NCBI GenBank assembly: GCA_013397935.1
Contig: VZRN01005851.1
Coordinates: forward strand, 1,849,072-1,913,071
Origin: Dasyornis broadbenti
Lineage: Eukaryota > Chordata > Aves > Passeriformes > Dasyornithidae
Length of the DNA: 64,000 nt
Direction of reading: 5' to 3'
Shown here: positions 47,712-60,395 of the stretch, piece after piece
Layout: every line of letters begins with the position of its first letter
Numbering within the stretch: position 1 is the first letter of the stretch
Made by a program: the position numbers and the translations under genes
Notes under the pieces: model-generated
Databases searched by the model: none
What the model was told of the DNA's origin: nothing
What the model saw: only the letters and a program-made list of their open reading frames with translations

Positions 47712-50700
47712 AAAATGGTGACTGAAGAGACTGAAATTCCTGTATGTCCTAGCTTCAAAAATCCTTCAGGGCACTCTGCTCTATTGCTGCTAAACCTGTC
47801 ATAAGAGTTGACAAAGGTTTTAATAAAAATAGAGAGAAAAGAGTCAGAGAACTGGTTTGAGGGCACAGATGATATATGTATGTTTCCTCATTTGCTCCCT
47901 GGTGGAACCATACACACACACAATAGGATAGCTACCAACAAGAGAGATGAGAGTAGAAATAGACTTTTCAATTGTCTGTTTGACTGCAGAGAGTTTATGT
48001 TATCTATTTACCACAGTATTTTGTGAAGCCCAGCAGGTTGTGGAGCCTAGCAGTGGACAAAGTTTTCAAGATTCTTCTCTAAAGCCCATAAGTTTTTAGC
48101 ATGGCAAATTCTTTGACTTGGAGTAAAAGGGTTTTTGCTGTGACACTGGTTTCACAGACTAGTGTACAGCCAGTGATTCAGCATAGAGCAGTGAGAATTA
48201 GACCTTGGCTCCTGAAGTCCAGCCATAAAAATCAATGCCCAAGAAATGCAGGATATGTGCCTAGCAAACATGCAAATTAACACACCTTCAAAATTTCAGA
48301 TTTTAAGGGAGTAGGCAGTAAAACTATACTGTATCCATAGCATAGATCAAGAGATCATATATAATATACAGTGTCAAAGTATTTAGTGTATTATGTATGA
48401 CTATATTAGATACGCAAACACAATACTGTAAGAAAATTAAAATTGTAGTAGTGTGGGTTGTACAGATTCGTTGTATTTTAATTTTGAATACATTGGCAAA
48501 AAAAATATTAAAGAGAAATAATGAGAAAGTTATTCCAGCATTCGTCCCATTAGATACCTTGTAATTCTTATTCTGTGATTTTAATATTGACATACAATGA
48601 ACAAAAGTTTCACCTTCCTCGGAGAATATTTCCCAGTGTGGAGGTTATCTAGTACCACTGGACTCGTAACAATGCCCCTAAAGTAGTTAAGTCTCATGAA
48701 AACTGTGTATCTAGTTCTATTTCTTGTTTCAGAATAGGATACACTCCAGAGTTTTCAAAATTCTGAGAAAAATATGCTCCATTATTCACAAACACTTATT
48801 TCAAGCCACCAGCTCAATTTATACCAATTTATATCATACTGCCATTTATAAACTGTGCAAGGCTCTCCCCAGTGACACTCCAGTCCCAGAAGGGAGAAAG
48901 GCTGGAAGTGTAAACAATTAAAGCTGAGCTGAGTTTATGCTTCACAGCAGCACAGGGTTTAGAAAATAATATTTTACTCTGTCAACAGATCTGTTTGCCT
49001 GTGAAAACATGACTGAATCTTCTGAATTACTGAAGAAAAACAACATGGTAAAACACTGCCTGTAGGCAATAACTTTATTGACCTGTGGAGCAAGAGATGG
49101 TGTGGCTGTGCTGTGCGTCCTTACAATGGGCTGTGATGGATGGGGGCTCTGGTGAAATTAAACCAAATGATGGTTTGGTTGAACTCTGAGTTCTGTGACG
49201 AGCACTTCACAATAGCTTTCACATTTGCTGAGGAGAGTGCAATAGATCTCAGAATTGCATTTAATGATGCTTTTCACCAGAGCCTTTAATTTCATCCCAT
49301 GAACTACTTAGGCTTCTAATTAGAGATTTTATTTTTAACTCAAACAGCATAGTACAACCTGCTCCCTCAAGACATATTGAAAAATCTCTTTATAGGAATT
49401 GTTCCACAGCAAAGGCAGAATCTCCATGAAAGTCCCAGCCACAGTGAGGTGTTCGGTTTCACAGGAAGTCCATTTAAATATCTTTGATACAAATAAAAAG
49501 TATAAATATAAAGGTTTATAGCTGAGCAATAAATAGAATAGCAAGACACATAAATGTATTTATGACCAATATGTATCTGATTAAATTATGATGTTATATT
49601 CATGCCACAGCTAAAAGTATCGCAAGTATTTTATCCTGAAAAGCTCTGGTGATCCCTTGAGAAAAGTGGTGTTAACATTCAGAGAAACTCCTACTTTGGC
49701 GATGGATACTCACTGAGATAGCTGAGAATTGAGGACATCTAGGAAGATTCAATGAACTACCCCAGCTTAAAAACAGCAGCACTGGTTTATTGACTGGTTC
49801 TAGGTATGAGCCCTCCCAATAACAAGGCTGGCTGCAAGTCCTACCAAAGTAGCCAGACTTAACCGAATCTACCCGGATTTTTCATGAGTTAAGATAATTG
49901 CTTGTTGAAAATCCAGACTGCCAGTCTTTTCTAGTGCCGTATGAGTACCTGGGTACTACTTTCATCTAGCTACAGATATGATCCTCAGATCATATTTTTA
50001 TCATGTTTTTATCAGCTCCTCAGATAAAAACACTCAGCCAACTAAACCATTGAAGCGGAAGGAAAAATTCTGCATCTTCCTGCTAGCAAACACCTGCCAC
50101 TGGTCACCTCAAAGGGCTCAGATCAATTCCTCAGTGTCAAGTTCAGCTTCATAATTAAAGAAAGAAACATATTTATATGATTCTAAAGCTCTGGCATTTA
50201 GTATGATAAACTAATATTCTTTTCTGGCAACTGTTTTTAATTTTTTATCATATAACAAAATAGTACTTTGTTTCAACAATAGGAAGGCTAGATCTGTCAA
50301 GCTGTTGTTCTAAAAATGAGTCACCGTCTTATTATTCTGGTTCTGAGGCCTGAGAACAAAAATATGTCGTTCATTCACTATAGACATTCCAATACCCGTC
50401 CCAGAATAATCAAATGACATAAAAGACTTCTTTTCTTTGTCAAAATACTTTGGGAAGAAGTCTTCTACTGGCTTCATTATGACCTACTTCTTTTATTGCC
50501 CTGTGAGGCAATGAAGAGGGAGAGGAAGAATGAATGCACTGTTTAAAGTGTTGACCAAGCAGTCTAGAGTGGACTACAGCATAACTTGAATGCCTTGACA
50601 TTGCATCAGTGTGCAGGAAATGGTGTGAATGAAAGATTTCCACCACGACACCTCTCTGGATACTGCTGTTGGACTCTGGACATGTTGCATGTTTGGAAAA

Positions 50701-52016
50701 GAGCAAACCAAACTGAAATGATGACACCTTGTCTAAAGGTCTCTCAAGTCCTATCACAGCATAATGGCCTGAAAGGAAAAGATAGCTTTCATTTTTATCC
50801 ATAGAGCAGTCTCCTTTTTATTTACCAGGTTTCCATTTTAACTATGTGCTATCCAGTGTTTATTGCTGAACAATTGTTCTCTGGGGCTTATGGGTGAGAA
50901 GGGTTTGTTTTGCCATGTGGCTCCATGATGGTGTTGATAACTTACAGCCCACGGAACAGCTGTGGGCACTGCAAAGAACATTCAAGTAAAGCTTTACTTT
51001 CTCGCTTTTCACAGGCTCTGAGTAAAATCCAGCTATAAGGAGCACCAGGAAACACAGCTATGACAAGTGATGTTTTGGAAAATAATTTGTAATAATACTA
51101 GAGAATATCACTTCGAGAGAAAAACATTGAAAGTCTGAAGAACTGCTGTTGCCCAGCTGCCCATTTGGGCATCTCCAGCATCACAACTTCTTCATGAAAA
51201 GTTATTTGAGAGCTATTGTAAGAAAATGAGAATGTTTGCAAAACACTGGGCTGTAGAGCAAATGAAGTTTCAGAGGACCATTCATTTGTTGCACAGATAG
51301 AAGGAGCAGGGAAGCATATTATTTTTAATCAAAACAAGACTAAACTACCCTTTAATAAAAGGCTGGGGAAAAAAAACGTAATCCAAGCGCAGACAGAGAG
51401 ATCCTACACTAAAAGACTGGTGTCTGGGCTTTTACCAATCTTTCCCTTTCTATCGTGGTTTTGGAAATAGAAAAGCATTCATTTGATTTGAGAAGCAATT
51501 TTAATGGGCTTTGTTTACCAATACAGCTTGCTAGAAACCTATGTCTCTGGGTGGTGACAAAATTGTCAAGTTCTAATAGCCCCATTTATCTAAAAGCAGG
51601 CATTGAATTCAGAGTTGCAAGCCAGACAGTGCAGACTTAATAATCTTTGCTTGCCAGTGATTTACCTTTTGTACTTAGAAGGCTGACTAAATTGGAGTGG
51701 TCGGCCTGCAAGAGCGCAAGACTAATAGGACTCAAAACCACAGTCCTATGTCTAGGCTTCATCAGGGGGAGCAGTATTTGTTCCTCCCTTTTTCATTTTT
51801 AGTTTACAGAAAAGCTTCTTTAAAATCTGGATTAATAACTCAAATAAAAGGACATTTTAATTGCTATTGAAACCTGCTCTATTTCACTGCAACATTTTCT
51901 GAAATTTTGGAAGAATAAAATACCAAAAGGTATAGCCCATATCTTTGTTTTCTCAGCATCCACTGATGTAAAATTGGCAATTTCTCATTAACTGGTATCA
52001 ATACTGATATATTTTN

Positions 52017-52047
<31 letters not shown>
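52017..52047. repeat. (TAA)n microsatellite
   Basis: About ten TAA units directly after an undetermined base at 52,016. Copy number may be wrong in the assembly. Confidence 0.9.
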
Positions 52048-52049
<2 letters not shown>

Positions 52050-53506
52050 CACCTATTCTAAATTTCCCTTTTTAGAATTCTTCCAAGTTGCAGGATGAAA
52101 TACTTTCTTCTACTTAAATTCTAAGCAGTATCTTATTTTTGTTTGTATAAAAATGAGTGAGAAAATGTAAAAGATAGAAGTTTTGTTTTCCTTGAAAATA
52201 CATAAACTTCACAACTACCATCATCTTTTTTAGATATTCATGCTACAAACAGATATTTAAACTTTAATCCATGATTAATGAATAAAATATTAATAGGGCT
52301 ATGTAACTCTGAAGAATACCTCATTTCCATTCTTTGGTGAAGATATATTCATTTGCATAAGTGGATATTTAAAGAAAAAGGAGTGCAAGTGCCGCTGGGT
52401 TTGAGTCTGGCCAGAGGCCCATGCAGCCCGGTCACCTGTCTTAAGCCATGGCCATCAGCCACTAGCTTTAGCTAGAAATTAGAGAACTAAGCTCCTTAGC
52501 AGGAGAGGCAGAGAAGCAAACAACTCACACAAGTCCACGCAGTACATCCTGTTGAGTTTATCCTCTCCTCACAGCCCAGGACACGGAGTGACTCCTGAAC
52601 CTACTTCAGTCTAACCATAACATCTAACTCAGTAGGCTTCAGTGTTTGTGCCAAGGTGTGAGTGGCAAGTTCTTTCAGCCCCATGCAATTCATTACAGCA
52701 AAAAGGGTTTTCATTATTTCTCCCTTTATTTCGCTAATCATACCTAAAGAGCTCTCTGTATGTTCTACTATAAGAAGAAGGAAAGCCATCAGTTTCAGCT
52801 GCTGAACATCTTCTCCTTTAATACTGGGTGTGAGAGTTAAGAAGATAAATAAAAGTTATAGCAAGAAAATGAGATCTTGTTGTTCTCACACAAGAAAAAG
52901 TAAAAGTTTAAAATAATCTTTTCATTAATATAATTCCAATAGGGCAACAACATCTGTGTGCACTTAAAAGAAGGATTCAACCCTGTCATCTTCAGAATTT
53001 TCAATCACTCTGCAGATAAAAGGAGGAAACTGCAGATATTCATGTGAGTATTCCTTAATCCTGTGCAGATTGTGAGATTAATTCTTGACAGATTTCTTAA
53101 TTTTTAATTTTTAATTTAATAATTTAAAACAAACAAACAAAAAAAGCCCAAATAAAGGTATGGGTAACTTTCCTTATATAATGTCTTGCAATATCTTGTT
53201 TTCGTTTAGAATGAAAATATGTTATTGATAACGATTCCACTGAAGGTGTTGGTTTGCCAGAGATGAGTTTAGCTAATACTTTTAGCAAGTAATTTATAAC
53301 CATGTTCTAACATTTTGCAGTTTGTCTTGTCTTATGAAGAAATTAGCCATTAGGCAAAATAGTGAGTCATTGTTTTACTTTCTTTGAAGAACAAAAGATG
53401 GTAAATTGCTGATCACCATGGATACCTACTTCTTTCACAATACAGGTATTTTTATGATACTTATTTTGAGGAAAAAGTGTAAATTATCTGATAAGATACT
53501 GTTCTT

Positions 53507-53517
53507 GGGGGGGGGGG
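53507..53517. repeat. G11 homopolymer
   Basis: Eleven consecutive G residues on the plus strand in an AT-rich context. Confidence 0.9.
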
Positions 53518-56500
53518 CAAAATCTTTATATCTCCCTAAGCCTCAAGAAACCAAGAATAAATTATTTTTCACAGCGTGGTGAGTGGCAAAACTCTCATAT
53601 ATATGGGGTGGGTGGGTAGAATTTCAAGGTTTTTCAATCATTTTACTTTTTTTAGATTAAAAATTCCCATTTACCAAAATTATCATTACTATTAATTTGC
53701 AGGTGGTTACTAAAAATACACATTGTTGCAGTGTGATTTGACAAATCACAGCATAAACCAGATGACTTCCTAGTAAAAGCCTGTGACATTAACAGGAAAT
53801 CTGATTACATCTCAGTGATACCTCTCTGTTCCAAACAGCACAGTGTCTCTGTATTTGAAGCTGCTGCACCTAATGTAAGTAAGAAAGCAAGTCTGAAACA
53901 CTGATGTCAACAGAACCTTAGACTCTGCGCAATCAATGTTTCTTTTTTTCTGGCACCTGAACAACTTGATTTGTGAGGTCTTTGCACTCATGGGAACAGG
54001 AATTTTTGCTCTCTGTTGATGCCAACTGCAATTTTTTTTAAAATTATTATTATTTATTGGACGGTCTTAACCTAAGGATCTAGAGTATCAGAATGCCATT
54101 CCCTGAGCTGAAGCAGATATCTTTCAGAAAGAACTGGACTTCTAGCAAATATTTCAATGTTACATTTTGACTGCTTTTTTAGTAACCGCTCTATCCACGC
54201 ACAAGCTGACCCATCTGTAAAGATTATTCTATACTTGCCAAAAGCTAACTTTAAAATTTGTGAATCAACTTTTTACTCATTGCTGGCGCTATCTAATTAC
54301 CATGCTAACAGAGCTAAGTGTTGTTCCTTTTGGAAAAAATCAATCTGAATGGTCTAGAAACAAAAGCAGTTTATATAAAGAGTTATAGATTTTCCTAGAC
54401 TATAACATTTTATATTGAAAAAGGTAATTTTATTTTAAAATAGTTGGACATGAGAGATGGCAAGTTTTTCAGCAGGAAAAAAAAAATTTAAAAGAAAAAA
54501 AGCAAACCCAACAATGTCCCATCCAACAGTAAGTAGTTATGGACTAGTTTGCTTCTTGCTAAAGAATAATTATGGTTTTAGCACCTGACAGTTTCCTTTC
54601 CAATCTTTTCAGGACAAGAGGATTATTTATTTCTAATATAAATTATCCGACTGCAAAAGTAGAAGCTGTTAGTGATGAGCAAGCAGCATTGTGTTTGGGC
54701 ATGATTGATGCAATGGATCCCTCCTTATTTTATTCATAAAAGGGGAAAAAAGTAGATGTGTGAAAGATAGGAGGGAGTACAACACACCATAAAGTGAATT
54801 TTTTAGTGTAGGTCTCATGCTACCTTGGACCAAGGACAAGTTTTGCAATGTGGTTTTGCACACACTGACTTAGCTAATTCCAGGACTTTTGCTGTCTCCA
54901 ATCCTGGAAATATGAATCCCAGCATGCATGGCATGGATAACTGTGACATTCAAACAGATTTACACAGGCCACCTTATCTGCTTTACCAGCTGCATACGGT
55001 ATTTTACATCAGAGTGCATTCCAAGGCACACAAACTTCATTTCCATCATATTTGGCGTAGAAAAGAAACTGTACTTGGGCAGCATCTGTGCAATGTGAAT
55101 GAGACATAAATGGGGTAAAGTCTGAAATCCCCTTGAGTGAGTCTCTCTCTTACATTCTGTATCTAAAGCTAACCCTCCTCAAAATTCACTGAAACCCTTA
55201 AAGTCTCTATTATTGTTTATTTCCCTCTGTGGAAGACAAACATCAAAGAGTGTAAACAAAAGTACTAATTAATAAATCAGAGTGGAGGACAATAAAAAAC
55301 ACAGAGAAAATCAAATTTCAGAATATTAAGAAGGGCTTTGTAATATGGCAAACAAACGTCACTATCAATCACTTGACATGAGGGCTGTTCTCATCCTGGA
55401 TTAATAGCGTATTGGGAGGCAATGGTGGAAACACTCCATCAGTCCACAAGCAAGGTGGTAAGGATGGACAATGACAGAGAGTGCACACAGCCACTGCAAG
55501 GGGGGGGGACAATGGATGAAGAAGAAAAAAGCTGGTTAAAGAATGGATCCCACTGATTTCTTTTTGTCTGAATCCAAATAGGGTACACCGAGATTGAGTG
55601 GGCATATGAAGCTCGATGGAGATCACCAGAGATTTTTACAGGTGTATAGAATGTCTGTCCCCATAATAAAGTTCTTGAGCTTTTTTTGTTAAGGCTTTGC
55701 TTTGTTTTGAATGGTGCGAAAAGGAATGTTTTGAAAGATTTTTGATTAGTTTGTGGTTTCAAACTATGAAGCAAATACCTAAACAAGGTATTTTTAAAAT
55801 AGTTGCTCCTTTGAAAGTGCTCCTTTTCTGGTTTCATATGGTTAAGAAACGAAAATCAAAACCTTCAGAACTAGTAAGAAATGTCTAATTAGTTAACAGA
55901 AAGACTAGCTTCAGAAAAGATACAATTTTGATAATGAAGCTGTGGGGGTCTGATATCTTCTGTTACAATTTTACTGAGAGGAGCCGGCACGGCACAGTGC
56001 ATGCTAGTTTCCTGATGTAGACGTGTTTGCACAACCGCACAGTTCTCCGGGACTCCCATATTCCCTGAAGGCTCATGGATTTTCTAGTCCAAATTAGATG
56101 TGCTCACCACCTATCACATTTACGTTTGTTATTATTATTATTAACCTTAGGACCTGATATTGTTCAAGAGAAACAAGAACTGCATCCTGGGGCTTTTCAG
56201 CACTGCAGTCCATTCCCCTACACCCATGGATGAAATGGTACTGATGAAAGTGGGTGTTCACGGTAGGTATCGCATTCCTACTTGCCTCACTTTTTTTCCC
56301 CTAAGCACTAAAATAAAAAAATTTAACTTGCAAAATGCAGCAACTGGCATGAAAAAAACCTAATCTGGCATAAGCAGTGTGTAATCATTTTGTCTGCAGA
56401 AAGAAAATTAGCTGTTATCTGGAATTAGCGTGATATCTGAAATTGACAGTCAAGGTACACATCCAGAGTTTAATATTTCTGCCTGTAGAACACTCTAAGC

Positions 56501-59500
56501 CAGAGAAATCACAGCTTTAACAGTTCCATCTCAAAAGATATCTTATTGTATTATAAGCAAAGATCAATATAATTTTGTGGATTTATTTCTGAGGCACTGT
56601 CTTGCTGCATTTCCAAGCATTATTTAATCAAAATCATAAGACAAGAGAATGTCTAGGTTTAACCACCAGTCAATATTCCCACAGGTATTAAAGGCCACGT
56701 CCTTATTCCCCTTGTATGAGGACTGTATAAATCTATTCTAGAATTTATTCCTAAAGATTGGCAAGCATAAGGATGGATTCTTGAGAAAGGTAAGAATAGA
56801 TTTAGTGTAAGATTTTTAAATAGCTTTGAACTACTATAGTCTATTAGGAATAAGCTTCAAAAGGCATATTATTAATCAGTTGATGTGGAAACATACTGTC
56901 CAGTGCTCATAATTTTTTTTTTCAGATGTTATGGTTTTATTCTTAACAGATATATTTTTATTTATTATTATTATTGATGATTTATTATCAAGAAGTCCTC
57001 TGAAAGAGTCTGTGTTGGCCTTGAAATCACTGCCAGCCTATGTTAGAAACTCTAGTTTGGTTGATAGATTAAATAAATCATGAATTTTCCAATTTTCCCA
57101 GATGGTAAAACTCAGGGAAAATATTTTTACCTGCTCCTCTGTGCCACATTGAAGTCACAGACACTAGTAATTTCTTTTCACTAAACTAAATTAAAGTATG
57201 ATTTTTGTCTCCCTCCCTTCACACACTCCCAAAGGAGCTAAAATTTAAGATGCAATGGACACACTCAGGCAACAAAAATGATTATTCACTGGTATTCTCA
57301 GCTGGCAAATGTGAACATATGAAATGTGTAGTTGCTGATAATGGTACTAATGGAACAGATGTCTTTTCATACTGAATCTGCCAAAAGTAAAAAAAAAAAC
57401 CTGCATTTTTTCATCTGCTTCTATGTGATACATTTGATGCCCCAATGGACATATTAAGTAGCAGTACTTTTTGAAGATTCCTTGAGAACTGGCATCCTAA
57501 CCGTGGAAAAAAGGCATGATCTTGGAATAAAGAAAACTCTTGGCATTTACCACCTTAGCTTAATTTCCCCCTTCTAAGACCTAATTTATTCTAAAAATAA
57601 ATCCCTAGCTTCAGCCAAAGCCAACACGTTCCCCATTTTCCCTCGTTGCCTAAACCCAAGTCTCCTGCTGTCTTCCTTCACTTCCCTGAGTTCACAGGAC
57701 ACCATTTGATGAGAAGCTCTGTGGGAGAGGCACTTGGTTATCAGCACGTGTGCAAAGCCACAAGCCTTGTCTGCACTACTGAATTGGGCAGAGCACACCC
57801 TGCAGCATCAGAGCACTGACACTCGCTGTGCTGGGCACCAGCTAAGCCAACAGAGCAACTCTTCTGGGCAGGGTATTGTTTCCACGTCTCCAAAGCCACA
57901 GAGCAGCAAAGGGCTTCTTTATGATTTTTCATACCATATTCCGTCAGAACTGAAAGCTGAGCATGTCTGTGAAGTTCTGGCTCGTTGGAAATGTGGCTGA
58001 AAAGTGGCAGAGATTAAGTAACAATTTTAAAATATTTATAAAGGTATACTATATCCTTTCACCTGTACTGAGACAAATCTCAGAAGTCTGCACGGTTGTC
58101 TAATGCTCCTGGTGAAGTTTCAAAGACTGTAAGTATATCTTAATGGCTAGAATTAGCACTCAGAGAAAATGAGAAATTTCTTATGGCAATGTTGTGGGAG
58201 TGGAGCAGGGAATATCCTCCTTAGGATCACTTGGAGGGGGCTGAAGCAAGGGTTTAGAAATTATGTAAAAGCTTGAGACTTGGAAACACAGAACACATGA
58301 AAACACATGAAAAAAAAAGGAAGTGCTAAAATGAGAATCAGAAAGGAAGATAAGCAGATTTCCAGGACTGACAGAGTGCAGGGAGCATTTCCAAGGAACC
58401 TCAAGTCCAAAGAGAGACTCACCTTACTGCTCCCACTGACTTTTGACCTAAGTTTCATACTGCAGGTTAAGAAGCTGAGACCAAGAATAGCCATGGACAT
58501 GTTGGAGAGAAGGACCTGGAACAAATACTGCTGCCTGCCCTGTCATGTTCCTCCCTGACCTACATCCCCACCTCCCACTCTGAGACACTCTGGCAGCTCT
58601 TCTACCCTCAACTTGCTTCACTTGCAACAAAAAAGAAGTGTGAACAGATGCTTTTCGCGTGAGAAAGCCTCCAGACCACCTCTTCCACAATCCAAACTGC
58701 TTCCCACACTGTGACCAGCCTGGGTCTTCAGAGTTCAAGCTGCTCTCATTAGCTACTCCCTAAACAATTTCAAGCTGTTTTTAAGCTGTTCACACAAGTA
58801 CTCTCAAGTAACCTCAAAAAAACTTCTGCTATTGCAGTTGACTAAACAATGCACTGTTGATGACCTCTAGAGTAATATAATTATTATACTGTTCATTATA
58901 GCAAAAAGAAAGAAAAGTTAATATTTCTCATTTTACAATGCTAAAATATGACATGGACATATTCCAGGCATACAAGAACTCCACTTCCTGTGACTGAAAT
59001 AAATGACAGATCAATGTTTGCAAGGAAAAATAAATAGTTCTGCTGGCAAAGAGACAGGACTGTCAGATTTCTCACCTGGGTTTATTGTTGAGAGACATTG
59101 ACTCCAGGCCTATGGTTCCACACACATGTAAGCTAAACAGTGCCCAGGAAAACAGTAACCTTGCCAAAATTAATTACTCCTTTTAAAACGTGAAATAGTT
59201 CCACCAATAACATTATTTTTTCAGTCTGAAGTTTCCCTGATGTGATGCGTTATGAGCTTTCCCTGATGTGTTGTGGGCTTGGACCAGCCAATTTTTTAAA
59301 GCAATTCCCTGGCACAGCTCAGGGGGGACCAAGGACCTTTCTTAGTGGGCAGTGCTCCTTAAGCTACCGTGGTTTGGAGACAGGATTTAGCACTAAGGAT
59401 GCTCACTGTTCATTCATACTGGCATCAGTGTCTGAAAAGTAATAAATAACTCCAGATAATAGTTAATTTTCCTCATACAGACACAAAAATTACACACTGC

Positions 59501-60232
59501 ATATCCAAAATTAGTTTTGTTTGCATGCCAATCGCTGCCTTTTGCAAGTTAAAGTTTTATATTTTAGCACTTAGGGAGGGAAAAGTGAGTATTCAATACC
59601 TGAGTATTCAATATGAAGCAGAAATAGCTGAATACTGGGTTCTACTGCAAGCCAGAATAGTTAATGATGTACCCATTTTTCACAGTCTTGACCACAAACC
59701 TGACATTTTTGCCTCTTTATACTGACTGGCAACATTATGGGTCCTAAGGACAGATATAAATCAATTCTTTGCTTGTTAGCACTAAGATATTCTCTACAGG
59801 AGTATTCCTGGCTGCCTGGTGCTATCCAGATTGAGTTGAGGATGTCATGAATTTCTCATTTTTTTACTAAGAAAGAAAGAAAAAAATGAACTATTTTGGG
59901 AAACTCCATCTGTGTTAGTGCTACCATGATTAGAGATGGAGGTGGTGAACTGTCGCATTCCTCATCCTATAAAAAGAGTTATCAACAGAAAGGGCAATAT
60001 ACAGGTGGAACATACTCCTGATTCTGTCTCAAGGTTGACTGGGACACTGAGGCAGGTCCTCCTCTCCAAGCTGTCAGTAAGAAATGCTAATGGTCCAAAT
60101 CTACTCCTCTGGCTCTCTCATTATCTTAGCTTTCCAATTAACTGCAAGCCTCTCTAGTCTACCTTGAGAATTATTAAGTTTTATTTAAACATTAAAACAA
60201 ATGACACAAGAAGAAATGCAACTTAAAATTAA

Positions 60233-60395
60233 TCACAGAATTATAGAATGGTTTATATCGGAATGGAACCTTAAAGGTCATCTAGTTCCAACACCTTTGT
60301 CAAGGGGAAGGACACCTTCCATGGTGCTCATATGATAGGACAGGTTATGTCAAAGGACAGTGGGGATAGAAGTATTTCTGGGCTAGGGCATCCAG
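60233..60395 (-). mobile_element. CR1 3'-end fragment, minus strand
   Basis: CACAGAATTATAGAATGG, then GGAACCTTAAAGGTCATCTA, GTTCCAACACC and GGACACCTTCC form the CR1 3' terminus. Similarity weakens after about 60,320, with a last weak block GGGCTAGGGCATCCAGC near 60,380. Confidence 0.8.

Larger units (their letters stand above)
47712..60232. other. 12.5-kb stretch, mostly unique non-coding
   Basis: No TE that I can name. It contains a (TAA)n run at 52,017-52,047, an 11-G run at 53,507-53,517 and a 9-G run at about 55,501-55,509. Less AT-rich patches at about 52,380-52,620, 55,980-56,060 and 57,590-58,740 have short open frames on one or both strands (62-96 codons), none with a recognisable protein motif. 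They could be old repeats, untranslated exons or chance. Confidence 0.45.

Noticed and set aside
52380..52440. A second tRNA-derived SINE head (GGGTTTGAGTCTGG looks like a B box)
   Set aside because: No A box at the expected distance and no CR1 or A-rich tail. A single B-box-like match is expected by chance.
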